This document shows positions 34,076 through 43,084 of a DNA stretch of 51,341 nucleotides, piece by piece. The first letter of the stretch is position 1. Each line of letters starts with the position of its first letter. Below the pieces are notes generated by a model. The model worked only from the letters and a program-made list of their open reading frames with translations. It was not told the origin of the DNA and did not search any database. This DNA comes from Alphaproteobacteria bacterium (GTDB lineage Bacteria > Pseudomonadota > Alphaproteobacteria > Sphingomonadales > Kordiimonadaceae), in NCBI GenBank assembly GCA_013372975.1, contig JABXIS010000076.1, positions 1 to 51,341 on the forward strand, in the 5' to 3' direction. A program made the translations under genes and the position numbers.

Positions 34076-36853
34076 TTAGGCAGGCGCGTCTTCATTAAAA
34101 AATTCACACACGGTTTTCACCGCATCGGCAAGCCCCACCCGTTCCACCGCCACCCCTTCGGGCAAGGCTTCAAGGAGCCGGGTTGGCGTTTGCCCGTCCA
34201 GCATCACGAAGATGCCGCGATCGCTTGCGCGCCGGACCAGCCTGCCATACGCCTGCGAGAGTTTTAGCCGCGTGAGCATCTCGTCATATTCCCGCCCACC
34301 GAAAGCCGCACGCCGCGCACGATGCAGAAGCGTGGGTCGGGGCCAGGGCACCCGGTCGAACACGATCAGGCGCAGGCTTTCGCCGGGCACATCCACACCA
34401 TCCCGCACGGCATCAGTACCCAGAAGGCAGGCGTGGGCCTCATCTCGGAAAATATCGACCAGTGTTGCGGTATCCACCGGGTCCACATGCTGGGCATAGA
34501 GCGGGATATCCATGCTCTCGAGCGGCCCCACGATAGCGTCATACACCGTGCGCAGCCGATTGATGGCGGTAAACAGCCCCAGCGCCCCACCGCCCGAAGC
34601 CATAAAAAGCGACCGGTAGGCAGATGCCACCTGAACGGCATCATGTTTGTTTACATCGCCCACGATCAACACCTTGGTTTGCGCCTGATAATCGAAGGGT
34701 GACGCCACCCCAAGCCGCTTGGGAGGAACGAGCAAATGCTGAGCGCCCGTGCGCATATCAGCGCTTTGCCAGTTATCGGCATCCGCCGCCTTGTCGCGCA
34801 GTGTGGCCGAAGTAATCACTACGCCGTGCGCGTTCTCAAGAACTATGTCGGCAAAAGGTTTGGTGGGATCAATAAAGTGGCGGCAGAGGCCCACATCCCG
34901 ATCCCGACCAAAGGCGCGGTCCAGCATCAGCCATTCCACAAAATCTTCCGGCACCGGCCCGCCAAAACCTTCCGCCATGGCCGCCCACTGGGCCACTGTG
35001 TCCGCCCGCAATTTGAGCGACCGGGCGCTGGCCTCGAGCCGCCCGCGCGACGTGCTGTCGAGCACATCAGCGTCCTCATCCAGCCGCCTGACCAGAAGCG
35101 TTGCCAACGCAGCCATGGGTTTGGCAAGCTCCATCAGACTGGCGCCCAAGGCGTGCGCTGCATCCACTAACCCTTCCACCGGATCATTTGTGGTGGCCTC
35201 CAGCCCATAGGGGCCCTCCTTCCCGTCTGCACGGGCAAGCACCTGCGCGCGTGCCAGCATCAGGAAAGTTTCAAACCGGGTCATGGCCGCCGCACCCGTT
35301 ACCCGCCCCAGCCAGTTATCCGATGGCAGAAGGCTTGCGGCATCCAGCACATGATCAAGGAGCTTCTTGGCATCCATATCGTCTGCGATCAGCTCATCAA
35401 GGCGGGACTTGAGCCCGCGGGCGCGAGTAGAACCGCCGCTTTCCTTGCCCCTGAGCCAACGCCTCAGCTCAGCCCCTTCAAGTCCTGTCAGGTGAGCGGA
35501 GAAGGCGCTATCGGCGGCATCAAAAACATGGTGGCCTTCATCAAACACAAGCCGCCGCGGCAAATCCGGGTCATCGCCGCGCGTGGCCGCCTGCGCCACA
35601 ACGAGCGCATGGTTTGCCACCACCAGATCGGCATGTTTGGCCTTGCGCGCCGTCTTTTCCACAAAACATTTGCGGAAATGGGCGCAGGCGGAATAGAGGC
35701 ATTCGCCGCGCCTGTCCGTCAGGCCCGCGATGCGGCCCGCGCCAAAATGCGCACCCAGCCAACTGGGGAAATCACCACCGATCATGTCACCATCACGGGT
35801 GAAACGCGCCCAGCGAACCACCAGTCCCATCAGGATCTGGTCCCGGTCCATCCCTTGGGACGCATTCATGCCCGCACGCTGCATCACCGCACGCAGGGTT
35901 TCCTCAATGTTGAGCAGGCAGGCGTAATTCTCGCGGCCCTTGCGGATCACGGCGCGCTTGGCCTTCACCTTTGGGTCCGGATAAAGTTTCGACAGTTCCT
36001 GATCCAGCTGTCGCTGCAGGTTTTTTGTGTAGGTGGATAGCCACACAGCGCCGTCGTTCTTCTGGCTCCAGACACTGGCTGGCGCGATGTAGCCCAGCGT
36101 TTTGCCGGTGCCTGTGCCCGCCTCCAACAGCTGCAGGTTCGGGCCATCCTCGAATTCGCGCGGACGGAACGCATGGGTGGCAGCGGCAGCATATCGGTGC
36201 TGGCCTTCCCGCTTTTCCGACCCTTCGCCCAACAGATCCTGAAGGCGGGATTGGCTTTCTTCAGGCTCCACCGCTTCATCACCGGGCGGGGGCGGCGGGG
36301 CGCCATCTTCCCATTCCGTGAGGGCTGTCCAGACCAGCAGGCCGTCTTCGCGGCTGTTGTCCGCATACATGCCGATGGACTTCAGAACATAAGGCCCCCA
36401 AGTCCAACCCGCGCGCGCCATCATCATGGCCACTTTCGAGCCGCCCGCCCGGTAGGCGTAGGTCTGGGCTTCCATCTCCAGAAGCAAGCGTTCCGCCACC
36501 GCCTGAATGGCAAGGCATTTGTCCTCGTCCGACTCCAACGGTTTATCGAGATGCAGGGCTGACATCAGCCCCTGAACCGTGGGCAAACAGTAGCGCGCAG
36601 GCCTCACAAACGCATATAATTCAAGGGCATCAAATGCCCGGATGGGCGGCAACCCGAGCCGCCGCGCGGCCATCACCCGGTTCACCATCAGGTGTGGTGT
36701 GCCCGATATGCGTTCGGCCGCATCCTCAAGCGAAAGCCGCTCAAACTCGCCATCGGCCGAGAGAAACTGCACACTTCTGGCCCCCACCACCGCAACCGGT
36801 AGTGTGGTCAGGTCTGCACCTTTCATCTCTGCACTAACAACAAGGTCTTCCAT
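34076..36853 (-). CDS. DinG/XPD-type ATP-dependent DNA helicase
   Basis: From ATG 36853 the product has 925 aa. Superfamily 2 helicase motifs: Walker A LLEAGTGTGKTLGY, a Cys cluster (YACLLN, CLYSACAHFRKC) expected to bind a 4Fe-4S cluster as in DinG/XPD, DEGH box LVFDEGHHVFD, ITSATL motif and C-terminal motif VI SQAYGRLVRRASDRG. Such 5'-3' helicases resolve R-loops and stalled-fork structures. About 230 residues precede the helicase core, ending in a Pro-rich linker (APPPPPG); they look conserved-globular but match nothing I know. A TTG (36883) or ATG (36865) start is possible. Confidence 0.88.
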   Translation of the reverse strand: MEDLVVSAEMKGADLTTLPVAVVGARSVQFLSADGEFERLSLEDAAERISGTPHLMVNRVMAARRLGLPPIRAFDALELYAFVRPARYCLPTVQGLMSALHLDKPLESDEDKCLAIQAVAERLLLEMEAQTYAYRAGGSKVAMMMARAGWTWGPYVLKSIGMYADNSREDGLLVWTALTEWEDGAPPPPPGDEAVEPEESQSRLQDLLGEGSEKREGQHRYAAAATHAFRPREFEDGPNLQLLEAGTGTGKTLGYIAPASVWSQKNDGAVWLSTYTKNLQRQLDQELSKLYPDPKVKAKRAVIRKGRENYACLLNIEETLRAVMQRAGMNASQGMDRDQILMGLVVRWARFTRDGDMIGGDFPSWLGAHFGAGRIAGLTDRRGECLYSACAHFRKCFVEKTARKAKHADLVVANHALVVAQAATRGDDPDLPRRLVFDEGHHVFDAADSAFSAHLTGLEGAELRRWLRGKESGGSTRARGLKSRLDELIADDMDAKKLLDHVLDAASLLPSDNWLGRVTGAAAMTRFETFLMLARAQVLARADGKEGPYGLEATTNDPVEGLVDAAHALGASLMELAKPMAALATLLVRRLDEDADVLDSTSRGRLEASARSLKLRADTVAQWAAMAEGFGGPVPEDFVEWLMLDRAFGRDRDVGLCRHFIDPTKPFADIVLENAHGVVITSATLRDKAADADNWQSADMRTGAQHLLVPPKRLGVASPFDYQAQTKVLIVGDVNKHDAVQVASAYRSLFMASGGGALGLFTAINRLRTVYDAIVGPLESMDIPLYAQHVDPVDTATLVDIFRDEAHACLLGTDAVRDGVDVPGESLRLIVFDRVPWPRPTLLHRARRAAFGGREYDEMLTRLKLSQAYGRLVRRASDRGIFVMLDGQTPTRLLEALPEGVAVERVGLADAVKTVCEFFNEDAPA

Positions 36854-36925
36854 GGGCCGGAGCATAGCGGCGGTATGCGCCAAAAAACAGGTGAATATGT
36901 TGCGTGGTGGAAAATCTTATATATC

Positions 36926-36954
36926 TTGACGAAAGCCCCCGGAAACCATAGCGT
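36926..36954 (+). promoter_or_regulatory. Possible lysS promoter
   Basis: TTGACG at 36926-36931 and TAGCGT at 36949-36954 are 17 bases apart, about 38 bases before the lysS start. The -35 is good and the -10 is poor. Confidence 0.4.
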
Positions 36955-36991
36955 CCGCGGCTGAATTCAACTACCAGAGAAGGTAACGATT

Positions 36992-38575
36992 ATGACCGGT
37001 AACATTGACCTCGCCCTTGCATCCAAAGCCTGGCCTTTCCAGGAAGCGGAGAAGCTGGTCAAACGGTATAAATCGGGCGCTCCGGATAAGGGCTATGTGC
37101 TCTTTGAAACCGGTTATGGCCCGTCTGGCCTGCCGCATATCGGAACCTTTGGTGAAGTAGCCCGTACAACCATGGTGATGCGGGCGTTTCAGGAAATCTC
37201 CGATATCCCGACAAAGCTGATCTGTTTCTCGGACGATATGGACGGCTTGCGCAAAGTGCCATCCAACGTGCCGAACCAGGAACTGCTGGCAGGCGCGCTC
37301 AACAAACCGCTTACCCAGGTGCCGGACCCGTTTGGTACACATGCAAGCTTTGGCGCGCATAATAACGCCCGCCTGTGTGCTTTCCTTGACCAGTTCGGCT
37401 TTAACTATGAGTTTTATTCCGCGACCGAGTGCTACAAGTCTGGCCAGTTTGACGAAACGCTGCTGAAAATCTGCAAGCTTTACGACAAAGTGATCAATGT
37501 GGTGCTGCCAACCCTTGGCGAAGAACGCCGCCAGACATACAGCCCGTTCCTGCCCATTTGCCCGGATACAGGCATTGTGCTGCAGGTTCCTGTGCGTGTG
37601 GAAGACCCGGAAGCCGGCATCATTTCTTTCGAGAATGAAGCAGGCAAACGGTTTGAAACCGAAGTCACCGGCGGCAAGGTAAAATGCCAGTGGAAGGTAG
37701 ACTGGGCCATGCGCTGGGACGCGCTTGATGTGGATTATGAGATGGCAGGATCTGACCTGATCGAAAGTGTGAAGCTTTCTTCCATCATCCGACGCATCCT
37801 GGGTGGCAAGCCACCAGAGGGCTTTAACTATGAGCTGTTCCTCGATCAGGAAGGCAAGAAAATCTCCAAATCCAAAGGCAACGGCCTGACGATTGAAGAA
37901 TGGCTGGCGTACGCGAGCCCCGAAAGCCTGTCCCTCTACATGTTCCAGGCGCCGAAAAAAGCCAAGCGGCTGTATTTCGATGTGATCCCGAAAGCAGTGG
38001 ATGAATATTATACGTTTGCTGAAAAATTCCGTGAACAGGACGAAGGCGCACGCTACAAAAGCCCGGCATGGCACATCCATGGCGGCGAGGTGCCGGAATA
38101 TAAACTGCCGGTTTCCTTCGCGCTTCTTCTCAATCTTGTGTCTGCCGCCAACGCGGAAGACAAGGAAACGCTTTGGGGTTTTGTCAGCCGTTATGCAGAA
38201 GGCGCGGACGCCGAAACATACCCTGAGCTGGACCGCCTGATGGACTATGCCATCCGCTACTATGATGACTTTGTAAAACCAACCAAATCATACCGTCTTG
38301 CGGAACCACAGGAGAAGGCTGCGTTTGAAAGCCTGAAATTGCGCCTTGAAGCGCTGGACCCATCGGAGACAGACGCTGAAGTGATCATGACGGAGGTTTA
38401 TTCCGCCGGCAAAGACGCCCAGTTTGAAAACCTGCGCGACTGGTTCGGGGCCTGCTATGAAGTGCTTCTTGGCCAAAGCCAGGGCCCGCGCATGGGCGGC
38501 TTCATCGCACTTTACGGCATCAAGGAAAGCCTTGCGCTTGTGGAAAAAGCGATCGCAGGCGAGGCCGTCGCCTAA
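36992..38575 (+). CDS. lysS: Lysine--tRNA ligase, class I
   Basis: This 527-aa enzyme charges tRNA-Lys and is the class I (archaeal-type) LysRS rather than the class II enzyme of most bacteria. It is the usual form in many Alphaproteobacteria. The N-terminus has YVLFETGYGPSGLPHIGTFGE, whose PHIGTFGE is the HIGH motif. The KMSKS equivalent is KKISKSKGNG near residue 290. GSDLIESVKLSSIIRRILGG is also typical. AGAAGG lies about ten bases upstream of the ATG. It is monocistronic and followed by palindromic repeats and a terminator. Confidence 0.95.
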   Translation: MTGNIDLALASKAWPFQEAEKLVKRYKSGAPDKGYVLFETGYGPSGLPHIGTFGEVARTTMVMRAFQEISDIPTKLICFSDDMDGLRKVPSNVPNQELLAGALNKPLTQVPDPFGTHASFGAHNNARLCAFLDQFGFNYEFYSATECYKSGQFDETLLKICKLYDKVINVVLPTLGEERRQTYSPFLPICPDTGIVLQVPVRVEDPEAGIISFENEAGKRFETEVTGGKVKCQWKVDWAMRWDALDVDYEMAGSDLIESVKLSSIIRRILGGKPPEGFNYELFLDQEGKKISKSKGNGLTIEEWLAYASPESLSLYMFQAPKKAKRLYFDVIPKAVDEYYTFAEKFREQDEGARYKSPAWHIHGGEVPEYKLPVSFALLLNLVSAANAEDKETLWGFVSRYAEGADAETYPELDRLMDYAIRYYDDFVKPTKSYRLAEPQEKAAFESLKLRLEALDPSETDAEVIMTEVYSAGKDAQFENLRDWFGACYEVLLGQSQGPRMGGFIALYGIKESLALVEKAIAGEAVA

Positions 38576-38586
38576 GCAAAGCTGTC

Positions 38587-38606
38587 GCCCCGGCGCAGGC
38601 CGGGGC
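38587..38606. repeat. REP-like palindrome A
   Basis: A perfect 7-bp GC-rich inverted repeat GCCCCGG-CGCAGG-CCGGGGC lies 12 bases after the lysS stop. Such 'CCCCGGCGCAGGCCGGGG' units are common dispersed repeats in alphaproteobacterial intergenic DNA. Confidence 0.6.
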
Positions 38607-38637
38607 CTCAATAATTTATGCGCCTTCTTTTCAGAAG

Positions 38638-38657
38638 ATACCGGCCTTCGCCGGTAT
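38638..38657. repeat. REP-like palindrome B
   Basis: A perfect 8-bp inverted repeat ATACCGGC-CTTC-GCCGGTAT, followed by GAC, lies 31 bases from palindrome A. It belongs to the 'GTCAT-CCGGCGAAGGCCGG' style of dispersed repeat. Confidence 0.65.
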
Positions 38658-38686
38658 GACGCTCGGTACAGAAGCGATTTCAAAAG

Positions 38687-38717
38687 AAAAGCCCCGCCAA
38701 GTGTGCGGGGCTTTTTT
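38687..38717. terminator. Terminator between lysS and grpE
   Basis: An 11-bp perfect stem AAAAGCCCCGC / GCGGGGCTTTT with a 7-base loop and T-run. It sits between the convergent lysS and grpE genes and can act on both strands. Confidence 0.88.
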
Positions 38718-38743
38718 GTTTCTGTATTCAAGCTGGCGCGGGA

Positions 38744-39334
38744 TTAAACTTCCGTATCCACTTTCTGGACTTCGCCTTTGGCCACACCCACCATCGCAGG
38801 GCGAAGGAGGCGATCCTTGATCACATAGCCCGCGGCCACAACCTGCATCACACTGCCGGGTGTGTGTTCGTTGGTTGGCACCTCAAACATGGCCTGATGG
38901 AACTGGTGATCGAACTTCTCACCCACTTCCGGCTCAACCTTGCGGATGCCGTGGCGCTCCAGGATATTTAGCAGTTCACGCTCTGTCATATCCACGCCCT
39001 CAACGAAGCCCTTAAGGTCTTCTGTTACTTCAGTAGGCGCAGAATCAAGCGCACGGCGCAGGTTATCTGACACATTCAGCATATCGCGCGCAAAAGCGGT
39101 CACGCCATAAGCGCTTGCGTCTGCCTTGTCTTTCTCGGCGCGGCGGCGCACGTTTTCCGTTTCCGCCACGGCGCGTAGCAGACGGTCTTTCAGATCGGCC
39201 ACTTCGGATTTCAGCTGGGCGACAACATCTTCCTCGGGCGCGGCGGCGCCAGTGTCTTCGGCTGTCGCTTCGGCGGCTTCAGCAGCATCCTGTGGCTGCT
39301 CTTCCGGTGCCTGGTTTGTTTCGTTTTCGCTCAT
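38744..39334 (-). CDS. grpE: Nucleotide exchange factor GrpE
   Basis: GrpE releases ADP from DnaK in the heat-shock folding cycle. The acidic, disordered N-terminus ([15 protein letters not shown]) leads into a long coiled coil ([33 protein letters not shown], described in parts) and the C-terminal beta domain ([35 protein letters not shown]). I take the ATG at 39334 (196 aa), which has GAAGAG upstream; ATGs at 39355 and 39358 are possible. It follows hrcA on the same strand by 51 bases. Confidence 0.94.
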   Translation of the reverse strand: MSENETNQAPEEQPQDAAEAAEATAEDTGAAAPEEDVVAQLKSEVADLKDRLLRAVAETENVRRRAEKDKADASAYGVTAFARDMLNVSDNLRRALDSAPTEVTEDLKGFVEGVDMTERELLNILERHGIRKVEPEVGEKFDHQFHQAMFEVPTNEHTPGSVMQVVAAGYVIKDRLLRPAMVGVAKGEVQKVDTEV

Positions 39335-39385
39335 TGAACTCTTCTCTTCACTCATCATTTTCTGTGGCACAGACGGCGCAATGCC

Positions 39386-40420
39386 CTATAGCATGCGGCC
39401 AATCACCCGTGCGGTATAGTCCACCATCGGGACGATGCGCGCGTAATTCAGCCGGGTTGGGCCGATCACGCCAATCACCCCTACAATATTGTTCGCCCCG
39501 TTCATATAGGGAGAGACAACGAGAGATGAACCCGAAAGCGAAAATAAATTATTCTCCGCCCCAATGAACAGGCGCACACCGCGACCGTCTTTGGCGAGTT
39601 CCATCAGTTTGATCAAGTCTTTTTTGCGTTCAAGCTCGTCAAAAAGCTGGCGAATGCGCTCAAGATCCTCCGCTGCCTGTACATTTTCAAGCAAGTTTGC
39701 CTGCCCGGATATCAGAAGCGAGGCAGACCCTTTGTCCCCCGCCCACAGGGCAAGGCCATCATCCACCACCTTGGATGTCAGCGCGTCCAGCTCGGCTTGC
39801 CGGTTCGAAAGTTCGTCCTGAATGCCGCCGCGTACCTGATCAAACGAGCGACCCACAAGCCGGGCGCTCAGATAATTGCCAGCCTGCACGAGGGCAGATG
39901 GCGGCAGGCCCACAGGCACATTGATGATGCGGTTTTCGACGCTGCCATCCTCGGACACCATCACCACGAGGGCACGGCCGGGCGCGATGGGCACAAATTC
40001 GATATGTTTAACCGTCAGGTCCTGTTTGGGCACCATCACCACAGACGCGCACCGCGATAGCCCCGAAAGCGCCTTGGTGGCATCCGAAAGCACATCCTCG
40101 AGCGACCGGCCAGTGGCAGCGCACTGGCCTTTGATGGAGGCGCGCTCCTCTTTCGTGAGGTTGCCCACTTCCATCAGGCCATCCACGAAAAACCGCAGAC
40201 CAAAATCCGTAGGAATGCGCCCGGCCGATGTGTGCGGTGATGCCAGAAGGCCGAATTCCTCGAGATCAGACATCACATTGCGCACGGTAGCGGGCGACAC
40301 ATCGATGCCGTCGGCGCGGCTGATGGTGCGCGAGCCAACAGGGTCTCCCGTTTCCAGATAGGTTTCCACAATCTGGCGGAAGATGGATTTTGACCGTTCA
40401 TTCAAACTGGATAGTGACAT
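39386..40420 (-). CDS. hrcA: Heat-inducible transcription repressor HrcA
   Basis: HrcA represses groESL-type heat-shock operons by binding CIRCE, with GroEL as its thermosensor. The 344-aa protein has an N-terminal winged helix (IFRQIVETYLETGDPVGSRTI, ATVRNVMSDLEEFGLLASPHTSAGRIPTD) and a C-terminal domain ending in a strand-rich VVSPYMNGANNIVGVIGVIGPTRLNYARIVPMVDY region, read in pieces. The grpE gene follows it. I found no CIRCE element upstream of it, so this operon is probably not autoregulated by HrcA. Confidence 0.96.
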   Translation of the reverse strand: MSLSSLNERSKSIFRQIVETYLETGDPVGSRTISRADGIDVSPATVRNVMSDLEEFGLLASPHTSAGRIPTDFGLRFFVDGLMEVGNLTKEERASIKGQCAATGRSLEDVLSDATKALSGLSRCASVVMVPKQDLTVKHIEFVPIAPGRALVVMVSEDGSVENRIINVPVGLPPSALVQAGNYLSARLVGRSFDQVRGGIQDELSNRQAELDALTSKVVDDGLALWAGDKGSASLLISGQANLLENVQAAEDLERIRQLFDELERKKDLIKLMELAKDGRGVRLFIGAENNLFSLSGSSLVVSPYMNGANNIVGVIGVIGPTRLNYARIVPMVDYTARVIGRML

Positions 40421-40582
40421 CAGGACCGTCCCTTAGATTGCTGCCACTTTAAAAAAGCACGGGATAGGCATCAACGCATTATTCGTGCTGATTGTCTATT
40501 TCTCATGCTTTCACCTTTGACCTAAATGGGGGCAAGGGGTAGAAGAAGCAACAGATTTGACGAGAAAAACAAAGGATTTTCC

Positions 40583-41299
40583 ATGCGACCCAGCGGCCGT
40601 GCCGGCGATGAACTGCGCACCCTTGAAATGACCCCCGGTTTTGCCAAACACGCAGAAGGCAGCTGCCTTGTGAAATTTGGCCATACCCACGTGCTTGTAA
40701 CCGCCACAGTGGAAGACAGCAGCCCGCCATGGCTTCGGAACACCGGCAAAGGCTGGGTAACCGCGGAATATGGCATGCTGCCACGCTCCACCCACGGCCG
40801 TATGCCGCGTGAGGCAGCGAAGGGCAAACAATCTGGCCGCACACAGGAAATCCAGCGCCTGATCGGCCGTGCCTTGCGCGCCGTTGTTGACCTCCGGAAA
40901 GTGGGCGAACGCCAGGTGCGGGTGGACTGTGATGTGATCCAGGCCGACGGCGGCACCCGCACAGCGTCCATCTCTGGCGCCTATGTTGCGCTCTATCAGG
41001 CGTTTGAATGGATGATCAAGGAGGGCCTGATCACTGAGATGCCATTCACCGACAGTGTGGCTGCCATCAGCTGCGGCATCTATAAGGGCACACCGGTTCT
41101 TGATCTGGATTATGACGAAGACAGCGCCGCCGAAACAGACGCAAACTTTGTGCTGACCGGCAAAGGCGGCATTGTGGAAATCCAGGGTACAGCAGAAGAA
41201 GAGCCCTTCTCTGAAGAAGAGTTCCTGCGCATGCTCCGGCTCGCGCGCATTGGCTGTGACGAAATCAAAACGGCACAAGCCAAAGCCCTTGGGCAATAA
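40583..41299 (+). CDS. rph: Ribonuclease PH
   Basis: RNase PH is a phosphate-dependent 3'-5' exonuclease that trims tRNA 3' ends. The 238-aa protein starts [12 protein letters not shown] and shows [47 protein letters not shown] and the phosphate-site region [22 protein letters not shown] 40583 has AAGGA six bases upstream; the frame is open 19 codons further back without a site. It is divergent from hrcA and leads the rph-rdgB-hemW operon. Confidence 0.96.
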   Translation: MRPSGRAGDELRTLEMTPGFAKHAEGSCLVKFGHTHVLVTATVEDSSPPWLRNTGKGWVTAEYGMLPRSTHGRMPREAAKGKQSGRTQEIQRLIGRALRAVVDLRKVGERQVRVDCDVIQADGGTRTASISGAYVALYQAFEWMIKEGLITEMPFTDSVAAISCGIYKGTPVLDLDYDEDSAAETDANFVLTGKGGIVEIQGTAEEEPFSEEEFLRMLRLARIGCDEIKTAQAKALGQ

Positions 41300-41301
41300 C
41301 C

Positions 41302-41904
41302 ATGGCACGGCTTTTTGACGGCAACAAACTGGTGATCGCCAGCCACAACAAAGGCAAGGTGCGCGAGATCGGCGAATTATTGGCGCCCTATGGCGTGGAA
41401 ACCATCTCGGCGGGCGATCTGGGACTGCCGGAGCCGGTAGAAGACGGCCTTACCTTCATCGCCAACGCCGAAATTAAGGCGCTCGCGGCCGCGAAGGCTG
41501 CCGGCATCCCGGCGCTGGCTGATGATAGCGGGCTTGAAGTGAACGCCCTGGGCGGCGAGCCGGGCATCTATAGCGCCCGCTGGGCCGGGCCGTCCAAAGA
41601 CTTCACCGTCGCCATGGCCGCCGTGAATGAAAAAATGGGTGACGCGGAAGATCGCGGCGCCAACTTCACCTGCGCGCTGACACTGGCGTGGCCTGACGGG
41701 CATATGGAAAGCTTTGAAGGCAAGGTATTTGGTGATCTGGTTTGGCCCATGCGCGGCGAAAAGGGCTTCGGTTACGACCCTGTCTTTGTGCCCACCGGCC
41801 ATAAGGTAACATTCGCCGAAATGGAACCGGCTGACAAACATGCCATGAGCCACCGGGCGGACGCTTTCAAGCAACTGATCAATGCCTGCTTCAGAACAAC
41901 ATAA
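41302..41904 (+). CDS. rdgB: XTP/dITP diphosphatase (RdgB/HAM1)
   Basis: RdgB hydrolyses non-canonical purine triphosphates (dITP, XTP) to protect DNA. The 200-aa protein has the N-terminal nucleotide-binding motif [19 protein letters not shown], then [25 protein letters not shown] and the C-terminal [10 protein letters not shown]...SHRADAF. Only two bases separate it from the rph stop, and the hemW start lies 23 bases inside its 3' end. Confidence 0.96.
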   Translation: MARLFDGNKLVIASHNKGKVREIGELLAPYGVETISAGDLGLPEPVEDGLTFIANAEIKALAAAKAAGIPALADDSGLEVNALGGEPGIYSARWAGPSKDFTVAMAAVNEKMGDAEDRGANFTCALTLAWPDGHMESFEGKVFGDLVWPMRGEKGFGYDPVFVPTGHKVTFAEMEPADKHAMSHRADAFKQLINACFRTT

Positions 41905-43084
41905 CCCGCCGGTTATCCCGGCATCAGACCATAAGGGGCCAGCCGCCATTTATGTGCACTGGCCCTTTTGCCTCAAGAAATGCCCCTATTGCGATTTCAA
42001 TAGCCACGTGCGGGACGAAGTTTCCCATGATCGTTGGCGCGCTGCCCTCGTGCGTGAAATCGATACATTTGCTTCAAGGTTCCCGAACCTGACAGCAAGT
42101 TCCATCTTCTTCGGCGGCGGAACGCCGAGCCTGATGGAGCCCGATACGGTCGCAGCAGTGATAGACCGCGTTCGCCATCACTGGGGTGACAGCGATATCG
42201 AGATCACGCTCGAGGCCAACCCTTCAAGCGTGGAAGCCGGGCGGTTCCGCGCTTACCGCGAAGCGGGGGTCAACCGCTTATCCATGGGCATTCAATCCCT
42301 ACGGGATGACGCGCTTCAGTTTCTGGGCCGCCTGCATAATGCGCAAGAGGCCTTAAGTGCTTTGGAAGTTGCGCGGAACAACTTTAATCGTGTCAGCTTT
42401 GACCTGATCTATGCCCGCCCTCATCAATCACTTGAAGACTGGCGCACAGAGTTAACAGAGGCGCTTCAATTCGCGCCTTCGCACCTGTCGCTCTATCAAC
42501 TGACAATCGAGGAAGGCACAGCCTTCTACCATCAGTTCAACCGCGGCAAATTCACCTTGCCGGATGAGGACGAAGCTGCCGCACTATATGACCTGACACA
42601 GGAAATCACCGAAACAGCCGGACTGCCCGCATATGAGACATCCAACCACGCAGCGCCCGGACAGGAAAGCCGCCATAATCTGAGTTACTGGCAAGGTGAC
42701 TATTATCTTGGCATTGGCCCAGGTGCACACGGCCGTGCCCCCGCGAAGAGTTTGGGCGATGCCACCGCACACGCCCAGATCAAGCGCCCCGAAGACTGGC
42801 TTGGGGCCGTTGAAGCTTGCGGGCTTGGTACGAATGAGGCAGAGCTGGTTTCGGCTATTGACCGTTTCACTGAATGCCTGATGATGGGCCTGCGCCTGAC
42901 CAAAGGCATTCACCTTCCTTCGCTGGAAGAAAGGCTTGGGCAAAAGGCGACGGACCACCTGAACACCCAGGTTCTGAACGAGCTTGTGGCCTCCGGGCAC
43001 ATCCGGTTTGACGGTGAAACCCTGGCACTAAGCAAAGAGGGTCAACCTCTTCTCAACTTCATTCTCGGGAAGCTGATTGCCTGA
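41882..43084 (+). CDS. hemW: Radical SAM heme chaperone HemW
   Basis: HemW is a HemN-like radical SAM protein that binds and delivers heme rather than oxidising coproporphyrinogen. The 400-aa sequence has the 4Fe-4S motif [10 protein letters not shown] (CxxxCxxC), [25 protein letters not shown] and [12 protein letters not shown], and the C-terminal HemN_C-type domain. The Cys preceding the radical SAM motif in true HemN is absent, consistent with HemW. The start ATG lies within rdgB. Its 3' end overlaps the convergent lipoprotein gene by 26 bases. Confidence 0.94.
   Translation: MPASEQHNPPVIPASDHKGPAAIYVHWPFCLKKCPYCDFNSHVRDEVSHDRWRAALVREIDTFASRFPNLTASSIFFGGGTPSLMEPDTVAAVIDRVRHHWGDSDIEITLEANPSSVEAGRFRAYREAGVNRLSMGIQSLRDDALQFLGRLHNAQEALSALEVARNNFNRVSFDLIYARPHQSLEDWRTELTEALQFAPSHLSLYQLTIEEGTAFYHQFNRGKFTLPDEDEAAALYDLTQEITETAGLPAYETSNHAAPGQESRHNLSYWQGDYYLGIGPGAHGRAPAKSLGDATAHAQIKRPEDWLGAVEACGLGTNEAELVSAIDRFTECLMMGLRLTKGIHLPSLEERLGQKATDHLNTQVLNELVASGHIRFDGETLALSKEGQPLLNFILGKLIA

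Noticed and set aside
36971..38080. A 369-codon open frame antisense to lysS
   Set aside because: It lies wholly opposite a well-recognised class I LysRS gene, has no ribosome site and reads as low-similarity His/Arg/Phe-rich text, typical of a shadow frame in GC-rich DNA.
40421..40582. Search for a CIRCE element upstream of hrcA and rph
   Set aside because: No TTAGCACTC-N9-GAGTGCTAA or close variant is present on either strand.
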